64,000 nucleotides of DNA from Thermomonas beijingensis (GCF_020034655.1 NZ_JAIQDJ010000001.1:62001-126000); one strand, 5' to 3'; positions 16,803 through 25,320 are shown, counted from the stretch's first letter. Notes: a model not told the origin generated them from the letters alone. Made by a program: numbers and translations.

Positions 16803-17345
16803 TCAGCGCTGTCGCGCTTGCCCGATCCCCCTGCCAGGCAGGGCGTACTCCGGCACGGCCAGTGCCCCGGCCACCGCACGGGCATGCGGGGCCAGATGCG
16901 CCAACGCACGCGCATACACGCTGCGCTTGAAGGTCACCACATGCTGCAGCGGGTACCAAAAATCCACCCAGCGCCAGTGGTCGAATTCAGGGCAATCGGT
17001 GCCATCCAGCTGCACATCGCCCTCCAATCCACGAAAACGCAGCAGATACCACACCTGCTTTTGGCCGATGCACACCAGCTTGTCACGGTGGCGGATGGCA
17101 TGCGGCGGCAGCCGGTAGCGCAGCCAGCCAGGGGTGGCGCCCAGCACGTCCACATGCGCAGGCAGCAGCCCGGTTTCCTCGCGCAGCTCGCGGTACATCG
17201 CTTCCAGCGGGGTTTCGTCGGTGTTGATGCCGCCTTGCGGAAACTGCCAGCCGTCCCGGCGCACTCGACGCGCCCAGAACACTCGTCCATCGTCATGCAT
17301 CAGTACGATGCCCACATTGGGCCGGAACCCGTCCGGATCGATCAC
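16803..17345 (-). CDS. rppH: RNA pyrophosphohydrolase (Nudix)
   Basis: Removes pyrophosphate from the 5' end of triphosphorylated RNA, starting 5'-end-dependent decay. 180 residues from the GTG at 17345, giving the family start [14 protein letters not shown], with TGAGGT 8 bp upstream. The Nudix box is [25 protein letters not shown]. The alternative longer reading is rejected because it would run through the tRNA-Met gene. The C-terminal 30 residues are variable, as usual. Confidence 0.94.
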   Translation of the reverse strand: MIDPDGFRPNVGIVLMHDDGRVFWARRVRRDGWQFPQGGINTDETPLEAMYRELREETGLLPAHVDVLGATPGWLRYRLPPHAIRHRDKLVCIGQKQVWYLLRFRGLEGDVQLDGTDCPEFDHWRWVDFWYPLQHVVTFKRSVYARALAHLAPHARAVAGALAVPEYALPGRGIGQARQR

Positions 17346-17465
17346 GATGCGGACCTCAAAAAATTTGCCTGCCCCGACTGTGCCAGTGCCGCGCAGCTTC
17401 GGCAAGCCACCGCAGGGCGAATTGACGGCACCGGCCAAGATCAGGATAATGCCCGGCTCTGCGTT

Positions 17466-17542
17466 GGCTATGTAGCTCAGCCGGTTAGAGCACAGCACTC
17501 ATAATGCTGGGGTCGGTGGTTCGAGTCCACCCATAGCCACCA
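17466..17542 (+). tRNA. tRNA-Met (CAU), elongator type
   Basis: The 77-nt cloverleaf has acceptor stem GGCTATG/CATAGCC, D-arm GCTCAGCCGGTTAGAGC, anticodon loop ACTCATAA with CAT, T-arm GGTGGTTCGAGTCCACC and an encoded CCA. The paired G-C start of the acceptor and the resemblance to bacterial elongator methionine tRNAs argue against an initiator. The 3' end serves as the integration site of the following island. Confidence 0.96.
17528..17542. other. attL: 3' end of tRNA-Met
   Basis: CACCCATAGCCACCA at the tRNA 3' end matches a sequence at 33988-34001 that lacks only one G. The tyrosine recombinase gene starts 177 bp further on, the arrangement usual for P4-type integrase islands. Confidence 0.7.
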
Positions 17543-17575
17543 TAAAGTGGTTCCAAGACGCCGAAGAAAGTCCAC

Positions 17576-17605
17576 AAACCCCTGAGAAATCAGGGGTTTT
17601 CTTTT
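17576..17605 (+). terminator. Intrinsic terminator after tRNA-Met (island-borne)
   Basis: ACCCCTGA, loop GAAA and TCAGGGGT are followed by TTTCTTTT. It ends the tRNA transcript now that the island separates the tRNA from the terminator at 34017. Confidence 0.85.
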
Positions 17606-17643
17606 GGTTGGCGTCCAGCAACGTCCCATGCGAGCCACTGGAA

Positions 17644-17705
17644 TACCGTCACGTTTGACGGTAACGTTGACGGTAACGGCATGGTGCCGAATCTTGTTAC
17701 CGTCA
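17644..17705. promoter_or_regulatory. Cluster of four integrase arm-type repeats
   Basis: TGACGGTAAC occurs twice in direct orientation (within 17653-17665 and 17666-17677). It also occurs inverted as GTTACCGTCA at 17696-17705 and partly inverted at 17644-17651. One further GTTTGACGGTAAC lies at the far end of the island (33915-33927). Short repeats near both att sites are typical binding sites for the integrase arm-binding domain or for an excisionase. Confidence 0.6.
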
Positions 17706-17719
17706 GAGGGGTTGCCGTC

Positions 17720-18967
17720 ATGGCGCTCACCGATGTGGCGATCCGCAAGGCCAAGTCCGGCGCAAAACCCGCCAAATTGACCGATAGAGGCGGCCTTTAC
17801 CTGCTTGTGCGACCGGACGGGGGAAAGTGGTGGCGGCTCGACTACCGTCGACCCGTTACCGGAAAGCGGAACACTCTGAGCCTGGGTACGTACCCAGACG
17901 TCGGACTGGCCGATGCACGTGCACGGCGGGATGCGGCCCGAAAACACATCGCCGCGGGCATTGACCCTAGCGAGCATCGCAAGGCCGAGAAAGCGGTCGG
18001 CCGGGAACAGGCCGCCAACAGCTTCGAGGTGGTCGCCCGCGAGTGGCTACAGGTCCGCAAGCCGGGCTGGACGGACAAGAACTTTGAAAAGGAACAGGCG
18101 AGGCTCGAGAACCACGCCTTTCCCTACATCGGCGGCAAGCCGGTGGCGTCCCTCGGCGTAGCGGAGATCCGGCCCATCATCGAGCGTGTGTCTAAGGCCG
18201 GGCACCTCGAGCAGGCGCACCGGCTCAGGTTCCAGCTCAGTCGGGTGTTCAAGTACGCGGTGGCCACCGGCCGGGCCGACCGCGACCCCGCGGCCGACCT
18301 GAGCGAGGCCCTGCCGTCTCGCCGCGACATGACCAAGCAGCGATACCCCACCATCACCGATCCGAAGCGCATTGGAGACCTGCTGCGCGCGATGGATGGG
18401 TTCGCGGGTACCTTTCCCGTTGCCTGTGCCCTGAAATTGGCACCGATGTGGTTTTGTCGACCTGGCGAAATCCGCATGGCCGAGTGGGCGCACTTCGAGC
18501 TGGATGGCGATTTCCCGGCCTATCGGGTGCCAGCGTCCAACAGGAAGCTGCGTAAGAAGGAAAAGGAGCACCCTGACACGCCACCGCATGTCATCCCGCT
18601 GGCCACCCAAGCGGTGACGATCCTGCGGGAATTACATGCACTGACCGGTCGCGACCGCTATCTCTTCCCGGGCGCGCGTGACCGCAAGCGCCACATGAGC
18701 GATGGCGCGATCAACGCGGCACTGGCGCGCATCGGCTTCAAGGACGAGATGGTGGGCCACGGCTTCCGCCACCTGGCGTCGACCCGGTTGAGGGAGCTCG
18801 GCTGGCCACGGGAGGTGGTCGAGGCCCAGTTATCACACAAGGTGGGCGGCACCGAGGGCGTGTACAACATGGCCGAGTACCTGCCCAAGCGCCGGGAGAT
18901 GATGCAGTCGTGGGCTGACTATCTCGATCAGGTGAAGCTCGCGGGAGCAACCGCGCTTTTGCGTTGA
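17720..18967 (+). CDS. Site-specific tyrosine recombinase, P4-type integrase
   Basis: Integrates and excises the island at tRNA-Met. The 415-residue protein has an N-terminal arm-binding domain (MALTDVAIRKAKSGAKPAKLTDRGGLYL, DUF4102 type), a SAM-like core-binding domain (about residues 100-190) and a C-terminal catalytic domain. That domain has the first Arg in FCRPGEIRMAEW, HGFRHLASTRL (His-x-x-Arg) and the nucleophile Tyr in GVYNMAEYLPKRREMMQSWADYL. GAGGGG precedes ATG 17720. It appears intact, so the island may still be mobile. Confidence 0.96.
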   Translation: MALTDVAIRKAKSGAKPAKLTDRGGLYLLVRPDGGKWWRLDYRRPVTGKRNTLSLGTYPDVGLADARARRDAARKHIAAGIDPSEHRKAEKAVGREQAANSFEVVAREWLQVRKPGWTDKNFEKEQARLENHAFPYIGGKPVASLGVAEIRPIIERVSKAGHLEQAHRLRFQLSRVFKYAVATGRADRDPAADLSEALPSRRDMTKQRYPTITDPKRIGDLLRAMDGFAGTFPVACALKLAPMWFCRPGEIRMAEWAHFELDGDFPAYRVPASNRKLRKKEKEHPDTPPHVIPLATQAVTILRELHALTGRDRYLFPGARDRKRHMSDGAINAALARIGFKDEMVGHGFRHLASTRLRELGWPREVVEAQLSHKVGGTEGVYNMAEYLPKRREMMQSWADYLDQVKLAGATALLR

Positions 18968-19037
18968 TAGCACCCGCAATTTGACAGCCCATAACGGTTG
19001 GTGTATCAATTTGCTCAGAATGTCCAAGTTGTATCTA

Positions 19038-19168
19038 CAAGAACCCGCGTAGTGCGGGTTCTTGGTTTTCGAAGTCAGGACGTTCGAGTCAGCCCGCCAA
19101 GCGCGGGCTTTTTTGTGTCCGCGCGATCCCAAACCCCACCAAGCCCGCCAACTGGCGGGCTTTTTTAT
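19038..19168 (+). terminator. Three consecutive intrinsic terminators
   Basis: Three hairpins with T-runs follow one another between the integrase and the AlpA-like gene: AAGAACCCGC/GCGGGTTCTT then TTTT (19038-19069); AGCCCGC/GCGGGCT then TTTTTT (19091-19114); and AGCCCGCC/GGCGGGCT then TTTTTT (19142-19166). The third ends just before the AlpA ribosome site, so a promoter for alpA is not evident in this stretch. Confidence 0.85.
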
Positions 19169-19178
19169 TGGAGGCTCC

Positions 19179-19541
19179 ATGCAAGATTTCACTTCCCTCG
19201 AGTCACGACTACTGCCGCTGAGCGGCTTTCTCCGGTTACATGACATCGTTGGTCGAGCTGAGCGCGTCGGACGCCAAGGACGACCCGTGCGCGCCGCGAT
19301 TCCTGCTTTGTTCCCGGTATCGCGCTCGACTTGGTGGGCCGGTGTACGTGCTGGGCGTTATCCGCAGCCGGTGAAGATCGGCCGGCGCTGCACGGCTTGG
19401 CGTGTGGAGGACATTCGTGCGCTGATCGAAGGAGAAGGAGGCTCAGCGCGCTCGAGTGTTGACAAATACGGCCTCTCGGAGGCAGTCGGCGGTCGTCTCG
19501 ACTGCGCGACAAATCGCAATAGCGGTCGGAGTTGGTGTTGA
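19179..19541 (+). CDS. AlpA-family transcriptional regulator
   Basis: This 120-residue winged-helix/MerR-like DNA-binding protein is of the AlpA type that controls integrase or excision genes in P4-like islands. The signature PVSRSTWWAGVRAGRYPQPVKIGRRCTAWRVEDIRALIEG (about residues 47-87) is complete. It starts at ATG 19179 after a strong TGGAGG. The last 30 residues are not conserved with the family. Its stop overlaps the start of the next gene. Confidence 0.9.
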   Translation: MQDFTSLESRLLPLSGFLRLHDIVGRAERVGRQGRPVRAAIPALFPVSRSTWWAGVRAGRYPQPVKIGRRCTAWRVEDIRALIEGEGGSARSSVDKYGLSEAVGGRLDCATNRNSGRSWC

Positions 19542-20002
19542 ACGCGAACGTCGAGTTCGCCGACTCCGACGGCGTCATCATCGGCGACAAGCCGCTGTGC
19601 CTGCCGGCCGGGATCTACCGGCTACGCTTCGACGACTGGGAGACGGTGAACTACTTCAACCGCCAGCCCAAGGTCGTGTGCCGTTTCACGGTGTGCACGG
19701 AGGGCGAGTGGTTCGGCGCGAAGCTGGCTCGCTGGTACAACGTGAAAGCGTTAGTGGGGCGGGCCAGGATGCGGGGCAGGTTCAAGGTGGCCTGGGGTCA
19801 GGATCTGGCGCGCGAATACCTCCCGTTGGTCGGCACGGTGCCACGGAAGGATGGCATTGCCCTGAGCAGGCTCAAGCCGTTGCTGCTGGAGGGCGTGATC
19901 GAGACGGTGACCTCTGACCGCAGGCAGCGCGCGCTACACCCCTCGCTGCACTACAGCGTGATCCGGCAGATCAGGTTGAGCAGGGATGTCACTCAAACCT
20001 AG
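19538..20002 (+). CDS. Hypothetical island protein
   Basis: I do not recognise the 154-residue product. It has no membrane segment or signal peptide. The N-terminal half resembles a compact beta-rich fold (GIYRLRFDDWETVNYF, PKVVCRFTVC, EWFGAKLARWYNV); the C-terminal half is basic. The start is a TTG at 19538, 6 bp after GGAG and overlapping the AlpA stop as TTGA; GTG 19535 and TTG 19532 are alternatives. Tight coupling to alpA suggests a role in island maintenance or regulation. Confidence 0.65.
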   Translation: MNANVEFADSDGVIIGDKPLCLPAGIYRLRFDDWETVNYFNRQPKVVCRFTVCTEGEWFGAKLARWYNVKALVGRARMRGRFKVAWGQDLAREYLPLVGTVPRKDGIALSRLKPLLLEGVIETVTSDRRQRALHPSLHYSVIRQIRLSRDVTQT

Positions 20003-20145
20003 CTGGTGCTCTTGCCTGCACCTATACCTACCAGTCATCCATGCAAATAGGCTCTGGCGCTCGCTCGTAGCGACTCGGCTGTCAACAACAGAATCGGGCC
20101 TTGGACAAGGTGGAGCCCGAGATTGGTTCTTCTGCCCATCTACCG

Positions 20146-20177
20146 CCCTGGCCTGTCAATCGATCGGCAGGCCAGGG
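20146..20177. other. Strong hairpin in a 288-bp non-coding stretch
   Basis: CCCTGGCCTG and CAGGCCAGGG form a 10-bp perfect stem with a 12-base loop. No T-run follows. The rest of 20003-20290 shows no gene or recognisable site. Confidence 0.5.
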
Positions 20178-20290
20178 TCCAAGTCAAAAGTCGGGAGCTG
20201 TTCCTAGGAGCCGATGCACATCTACGTGGTCGTGTACGGCGATTTGACGGGGACGCGCGTGCGCCCGCGTGCGTCATGGGGTTCGTAATC

Positions 20291-20488
20291 ATGCGATCGA
20301 CACCACCGGTAACATCGAATGCCCGTCGATGCGGCGCTGACACCCGTGCTGGACGTCCATGCCGATGCAAGCCGGAGCCCGGCAAGACTCGGTGTCGAAA
20401 TCACGGAGGCTGTTCAACCGGGCCGAAGACGCCCGAGGGCAAGGCCAGGTCAGCGCAGAACAGGCGAGCTAAGTCGATCCCAGATTAG
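20291..20488 (+). CDS. Small HGG-motif island protein
   Basis: This 65-residue basic protein has the pattern RRCGADTRAGRPCRC, then KTRCRNHGGCSTGPKTPEGK. The paired cysteines followed by C-x-x-HGG-x-STGPKTPEG are typical of a small family common in phages and genomic islands of Proteobacteria and still without assigned function; a zinc-binding knuckle is plausible. An in-frame ATG at 20276 is an alternative start. Followed by PcfJ-like gene after 61 bp. Confidence 0.7.
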   Translation: MRSTPPVTSNARRCGADTRAGRPCRCKPEPGKTRCRNHGGCSTGPKTPEGKARSAQNRRAKSIPD

Positions 20489-20549
20489 GGTTGGCGTGTC
20501 GCAGGCCATGCGACCCATGGTGCGCATGGTGGCAGCTAGGGGGTGACAC

Positions 20550-22160
20550 ATGCCGCAACACAGCTCGCTCGGTGAATGGCTCCGTTTCCTCAGTGCAACG
20601 GCGCCGGAATCTGCTCGTTGGCAGCAGCCTGCGGCCCGAACTGCGCTGCGCAGGCTGGTGAAGCTTGGCAAGCTGCACATGCTCGCCGGCATCGGTGCCA
20701 TGTCGTCCGCGCCGCTGGTGGTTGCAGACGACGGCGTTGTGCGGATGGTCACCGCCATGCAGTCGCTCCGCTACGGCTACAACCGTCGCGACAAGTCGTT
20801 CTTCGCCGCCTTGCGGGAAGAGGATGGCAGTTGGCGCTTTGTGCCTCAGTCAGACCCCAACGTGGTGATCTTCGACACCTACCTCCCGCTGCGCGCTTGG
20901 CGGCGCCGGATTCGCTATACGCTGCGCGCCGAGTTGCACGAGACGCTGGTCGGGCTGGTCGTCCCGACATGCGGCAACCTGTCTCAGCCCCATCTGTGCG
21001 CGCTGGACGACTTGTGCGCCGAAATCGTTAATCGAGCTTGGACGGGCTTGCGCATGCGCAAGCGTCTCACCCGGCGTTTCCCGACCAAGCGACTACGGCA
21101 CCAGCTCCGCGAGGCCATGGCGGTTGATCCGGATTTGCTTGCGCTGGCTCGGGCAGCGCGGTTCCGGGCGTCACAACCTGGCATCACGCAGCGGTGGCTG
21201 AGCTTCGTCTGGCAGCACCACGGCACGTTGACCCGCATCCGGCAGCAAACCCCTGCGCTGTTGCGCCCCGTCGCCCAGCACATGTTCCAGTACCCCGCGA
21301 ATCCCTGCGAGGATCCAACGCGGGCCTGCGTGAAGACACTGATCAGCAATGGCATGAGCAAGCGCAGCTTCCAGTTGCTTGGCCGTCGTGGCGATCGTCC
21401 GTTCCGGGAGGTCATCCGCCGTTTCAATACCGGCTACGCACTGGATGCACTGTTACTGGCGCTGAGGCTGACCGAATCCGGGCATGACGCCGTGGTGGCC
21501 CGTCCGCTCTTCTACCGAGTGACACTCGACGAGTTCGGCTGCAGCATGACCCCCGCTGGCATCCGCAACCGCTTGGCGGTATTGCCTGGGCGGGTTTTCA
21601 CCGAGGCACGGGCCCGGCTGGCGCTGGCCACGGACGAGTTGGAAGCGCAAGAGATTGCGCTGGCCTACCGCGGCATCGTGAATTGGTTCGTTACCTATGA
21701 GCCCGAGGGGCACGAGCACGCGAGCTGGGACCGCTGGCTGGTGCTTGTCCGCGAGGCGGAGGACCGCCGGCGCGCAACGCTGGAACCCGCCACTTGGCCT
21801 TGCGCCTTGGAGGAATTGCGAACCCCGGATGCCGAGGTGCTCGCATTGGCGACGCCGCTGGCCCTCTTCGAGGAAGGTCGCGCGCTGCGCCATTGCGCAT
21901 ACAGTTACGTGTCGAAGTGCCGGGACGACCAAGCGCGGCTGTTCAGTGCGCGTATGTGGCACCACGGCCGCATTGAGCGCGCCACCATCGGCCTGTGGCG
22001 GGAGCCGCGTGGCTGGCGCATCTGGGACATCCGCGGACCCTGCAACCGGCGCATGGGTGGGCATTGGATCCCGCTGGCGCGGCAGGTGGCGGAGGCGTAC
22101 ACCCGCAACTCGGCGTTGGAGCAGTTGGCGCTGCCCATGCGATACACCTGGGGCGAATGA
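20550..22160 (+). CDS. PcfJ-domain protein of mobile elements
   Basis: The C-terminal quarter of this 536-residue protein matches the PcfJ-like domain: LFEEGRALRHCAYSYVSKC (about residues 433-451), ARLFSARMWH, RATIGLWREPRGWRIWDIRGPCNR (about residues 475-498). PcfJ is encoded on conjugative plasmids, and related proteins are frequent in islands; the biochemical role is unknown. The N-terminal 400 residues are Arg-rich and helical with no domain I recognise. The ATG at 20550 follows GGGGG. It precedes the helicase gene by 207 bp and is probably separate from that operon. Confidence 0.7.
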   Translation: MPQHSSLGEWLRFLSATAPESARWQQPAARTALRRLVKLGKLHMLAGIGAMSSAPLVVADDGVVRMVTAMQSLRYGYNRRDKSFFAALREEDGSWRFVPQSDPNVVIFDTYLPLRAWRRRIRYTLRAELHETLVGLVVPTCGNLSQPHLCALDDLCAEIVNRAWTGLRMRKRLTRRFPTKRLRHQLREAMAVDPDLLALARAARFRASQPGITQRWLSFVWQHHGTLTRIRQQTPALLRPVAQHMFQYPANPCEDPTRACVKTLISNGMSKRSFQLLGRRGDRPFREVIRRFNTGYALDALLLALRLTESGHDAVVARPLFYRVTLDEFGCSMTPAGIRNRLAVLPGRVFTEARARLALATDELEAQEIALAYRGIVNWFVTYEPEGHEHASWDRWLVLVREAEDRRRATLEPATWPCALEELRTPDAEVLALATPLALFEEGRALRHCAYSYVSKCRDDQARLFSARMWHHGRIERATIGLWREPRGWRIWDIRGPCNRRMGGHWIPLARQVAEAYTRNSALEQLALPMRYTWGE

Positions 22161-22212
22161 GCCGATCGGACACCCCGCGAAAATTCTTCGCTGCTTGCCA
22201 TTGTTCCGATAT

Positions 22213-22239
22213 GTCGGTAGATCATCCAAAACTACCGAC
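22213..22239. promoter_or_regulatory. Inverted repeat upstream of the SNF2 helicase gene
   Basis: GTCGGTAG and CTACCGAC are a perfect 8-bp inverted repeat with an 11-bp AT-richer spacer, about 130 bp before the start of the five-gene cassette. It has the size of an operator for a dimeric repressor, in the likely promoter region 22161-22367, which otherwise shows nothing recognisable. Confidence 0.4.
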
Positions 22240-22367
22240 GGGATGGAACAGGTTGGTGGTGAGTTGGTTCCGCATGGCTCCGCTCGCGAAGGACGGGTCG
22301 CCACGCGACCGGGCAGGCGGTTGCCGAGGGAGCCCGAATCATTCGCGATTAAGTCAGGGGGCTCGGT

Positions 22368-25241
22368 GTGCTGACCAACCATCAAGCGAAATTTTTCGCC
22401 TGGGAACTGACCCGCCGCCGACGTGGTGGTGATCTTGATCGTATCGGTCAAGCCTTGTTTGACGCCGCAGTGGATCTCAATCCGCACCAGATCGAAGCGG
22501 CGCTTTTCGCCTTGGCAAATCCGTTGTCAAAAGGTGTCTTGCTGGCGGATGAAGTCGGACTTGGCAAGACCATCGAGGCTGCGTTAGTTCTTGGTCAGTA
22601 CTGGGCAGAGCGTCGTCGACGGCTGCTGGTGATTTGTCCCGCGTCGCTTCGCAAGCAGTGGGCAACCGAGCTTGCGGAGAAGTTCCACTTGCCGACCCAG
22701 GTGCTGGATGCGGCGACCTGGAGCAGGGCACGCAAGGGCGGCGTCTACAACCCGCTCGACCAGGATGTCATCAGCATCGTGTCGATCCACTTCGCAGCGC
22801 GGATGGAACGGGCCATCGGTGACATTCCCTGGGACCTTGCGGTGATCGACGAGGCCCACAAGCTGCGCAACGCCTATCGCGAAAGCCATCACACGGGTCA
22901 GGCCATCAAGCGAGGCCTTGCCGGCGTCCGCAAGTTGTTGTTGACGGCCACGCCGCTGCAGAACTCCCTGCTCGAGCTCTATGGCCTGTCCACGATCATC
23001 GACGACTACCTGTTCGGGGACCGGGTCAGCTTCCGCTCCAGGTACATGCGCGGCGACGCGGATATCCCGGCGTTGCGTGCACGCCTTGCGGATTTCTCTA
23101 GGCGGACGTTGCGGCGCGATGTCCTGGAGTATGTGCAGTACACCCAGCGCAAGCCCCTGACGGCCCCGTTCGCGCCCGGGGAAGACGAACAGCGCGTATA
23201 CGACCTCGTATCGGGTTACCTGCTCCGTGAGGACGCTTATGGCATCCCGACCCGGCAGCGACATCTGGTGGGCTTGATCCTGCGCAAGCTGCTGGCGTCA
23301 TCGACCGAGGCGGTGGTCGCCACCTTGGAAGCCATTCGTTCTCGCCTTATGCGGTTGGAGGAGCGGCTGCCGCAGCAGGGGGATTGGTTGGCCGAGCTCA
23401 TTGAAGCCGAGGAAATTGACGCCGACGCCGTGGATGAATCGGATGAGGATGCCGATCTGCAGGGCGACGACGGCGCTGTCGGGTCCGAGTCCGACGACAT
23501 TGATCGGGACAAGCTGCGGGCCGAGATCGTCGAGCTCGAAAATTACCTGCTGATCGCCCGTTCGGTACGCGAGGACCGAAAGTCGTTCGCCTTGCTCGAG
23601 GCACTCGAGACCGGGCTGCAGCGCATGGCCGCAATGGGTGCGCCGCGCAAGGCGGTGATCTTCACCGAGTCGGTGCGCACCCAGGACTATCTGGCGAGCT
23701 TCCTGGAACGCCATGGTCACGCTGGGCGGGTGGTTAAGTTCAGTGGACGCGCCTCGGATCCGGGCCTTAACGGCATCTACCAACGATGGCTGGCCACCTA
23801 TGCCGGGTCGGATCGGGTGACGGGGAGTCCCGCCATCGACCGCCGGACGGCCGCGATCGATCATTTCCGCGACCAGGCCGACATCCTGATCTGTACCGAG
23901 GCCGGCGCCGAAGGCATCAACCTGCAGTTCTGTTCGCTGGTAGTGAACTACGACCTGCCTTGGAATCCGCAGCGCGTGGAGCAACGAATCGGGCGTTGCC
24001 ACCGCTACGGCCAGAAGCACGATGTCGTGGTGGTCAATTTCCTCAACCAGCGCAACGCGGCCGACCAGCGTGTGCTGGAGCTGCTGTCCGAGAAATTCCA
24101 GTTGTTCGACGGCGTGTTCGGGGCTTCCGATGAAATCCTGGGCCGCATCGAGTCCGGCACCGACATCGAACGCCGGATCGCTGAGATCTACGACACCTGT
24201 CGAACTCCGGCACAGATCGACGCCGCGTTTGCGGCGCTGCGCCAGGAACTGGAGGCGCAGATCGAGGCAAGGATGCGCGAGACCGAGGAGGCCCTGCTGG
24301 CAACGTTCGACGCTGGGGTGGTCGAGCGATTGCGCCTGAATCGTGACCAGGCCATTGTTCAGCTCGACCGCATCACCCGCCTGTTCTGGCGCCTGACCCG
24401 GCACATGCTTGCCGATCGGGCGCGGTTCGATGATGACAACCTGTCGTTCGACCTGGATCGGCCCCCGGTGCAAGCGGTGCCCGATGGGCGGTACCACCTG
24501 ATTCGCAAGGGACAGCCGGCTCCCGAAGAGGGCCATGTCTATCGCCTGTCGCATCCGTTGGGGGAGTTCGTACTCGATAGCGGTCGTCGGCTCGAGACGC
24601 CGTTGCGCGAGTTGACCTTCCGGCTTGCGTCGGTCACGCCTCGGGTCGCCGTGCTCGAGCAATTGCGGGTGAAGTCGGGTTGGCTGGAGCTCAACGTTCT
24701 GGAGCTGGAAAGCTTCGAGCTGGAGCAGCACCTGGTGTTCAGTGCGCAGGCCGACGATGGTGCGTGGCTGGATGCGGAAGCCTGCCAGCGATTGCTTGAG
24801 CTGCCGGGCGAAGAAGCACAAATCCCGCCTCATGCCACGCTGCCGGACAACTTCGAGGCCAACGTTCGCCGCCAGATCGCGGCGGCCCTGGCCCGGGCGT
24901 TGGAAGAAAACACCGCCTACTTTCAGGCCGAACGCGAGAAGCTGGACCAGTGGGCGGAAGACCAGCTCTTGGCGGCGGAACAGTCCATGCAGGACACGCG
25001 TGTCCGCCTGCAGGACGCCAAGCGCCGCGCGCGGACGGCAGCCACCATCGAGGAACAGGCGAGCATCCAGGAGCAGGTGAAGGCGCTGGAACGCCAACAG
25101 CGTCGCCAGCGGCAGGACATCTTCGATGTCGAAGATGCCATCGAGGCCAGGCGCGATGCCTTGATTGCCGCGCTCGAGCGGCGGTTGAACCAGAGCAGCC
25201 ACAGCGTTCCCTTGTTCCGGGTGCGCTGGCGCCTGAGCTAA
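22368..25241 (+). CDS. SNF2-family helicase/translocase (RapA/DrmD-like), first gene of the defence-like cassette
   Basis: 957 residues from a GTG preceded by GGGGG. Helicase core: Walker A with DEVGLGKTIEA (K67), DEAH at 161-164, TATP at 193-196, and motif VI QRIGRCHRYGQ at 539-549, the SNF2/RapA pattern. Between the lobes is an acidic insertion (about residues 344-382, over half Asp/Glu). The C-terminal 300 residues hold a beta-rich region and a long coiled coil (about residues 845-945). Proteins of this layout act as double-strand DNA translocases in DISARM-like and other phage-defence operons. Transcribed with the four genes that follow; a 79-bp gap with tandem repeats separates it from the next. 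Confidence 0.88.
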   Translation: MLTNHQAKFFAWELTRRRRGGDLDRIGQALFDAAVDLNPHQIEAALFALANPLSKGVLLADEVGLGKTIEAALVLGQYWAERRRRLLVICPASLRKQWATELAEKFHLPTQVLDAATWSRARKGGVYNPLDQDVISIVSIHFAARMERAIGDIPWDLAVIDEAHKLRNAYRESHHTGQAIKRGLAGVRKLLLTATPLQNSLLELYGLSTIIDDYLFGDRVSFRSRYMRGDADIPALRARLADFSRRTLRRDVLEYVQYTQRKPLTAPFAPGEDEQRVYDLVSGYLLREDAYGIPTRQRHLVGLILRKLLASSTEAVVATLEAIRSRLMRLEERLPQQGDWLAELIEAEEIDADAVDESDEDADLQGDDGAVGSESDDIDRDKLRAEIVELENYLLIARSVREDRKSFALLEALETGLQRMAAMGAPRKAVIFTESVRTQDYLASFLERHGHAGRVVKFSGRASDPGLNGIYQRWLATYAGSDRVTGSPAIDRRTAAIDHFRDQADILICTEAGAEGINLQFCSLVVNYDLPWNPQRVEQRIGRCHRYGQKHDVVVVNFLNQRNAADQRVLELLSEKFQLFDGVFGASDEILGRIESGTDIERRIAEIYDTCRTPAQIDAAFAALRQELEAQIEARMRETEEALLATFDAGVVERLRLNRDQAIVQLDRITRLFWRLTRHMLADRARFDDDNLSFDLDRPPVQAVPDGRYHLIRKGQPAPEEGHVYRLSHPLGEFVLDSGRRLETPLRELTFRLASVTPRVAVLEQLRVKSGWLELNVLELESFELEQHLVFSAQADDGAWLDAEACQRLLELPGEEAQIPPHATLPDNFEANVRRQIAAALARALEENTAYFQAEREKLDQWAEDQLLAAEQSMQDTRVRLQDAKRRARTAATIEEQASIQEQVKALERQQRRQRQDIFDVEDAIEARRDALIAALERRLNQSSHSVPLFRVRWRLS

Positions 25242-25297
25242 TTACATGCAGAGTAATAAATTACTTGCAGAGTTATATTTTATGTGCAGAATGACCT
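25241..25297 (+). repeat. Three tandem 19-bp AT-rich repeats
   Basis: Units begin at 25241, 25260 and 25279 and share TTAxxTGCAGAGTxAT; TGCAGA recurs at 25247, 25266 and 25285, exactly 19 bp apart. The AT-richness stands out from the GC-rich surroundings. The block lies between the SNF2 stop and the GTG of the winged-helix gene, a position suited to an operator for an autoregulator or an internal promoter. Confidence 0.75.
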
Positions 25298-25320
25298 CGG
25301 GATAACGTCGGAGTCACACC

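Noticed and set aside
17346-17498. Upstream extension of rppH to 17498
   Set aside because: It would run through tRNA-Met; GTG 17345 has a good ribosome site and gives the conserved family start.
23298-25202. 634-residue minus-strand open frame
   Set aside because: Shadow of the SNF2 helicase; high-GC codon bias keeps the opposite frame open. No recognisable domain.
25241-25297. Short CRISPR-like array
   Set aside because: Three contiguous 19-bp repeats without spacers and no cas genes; fits an operator array better.
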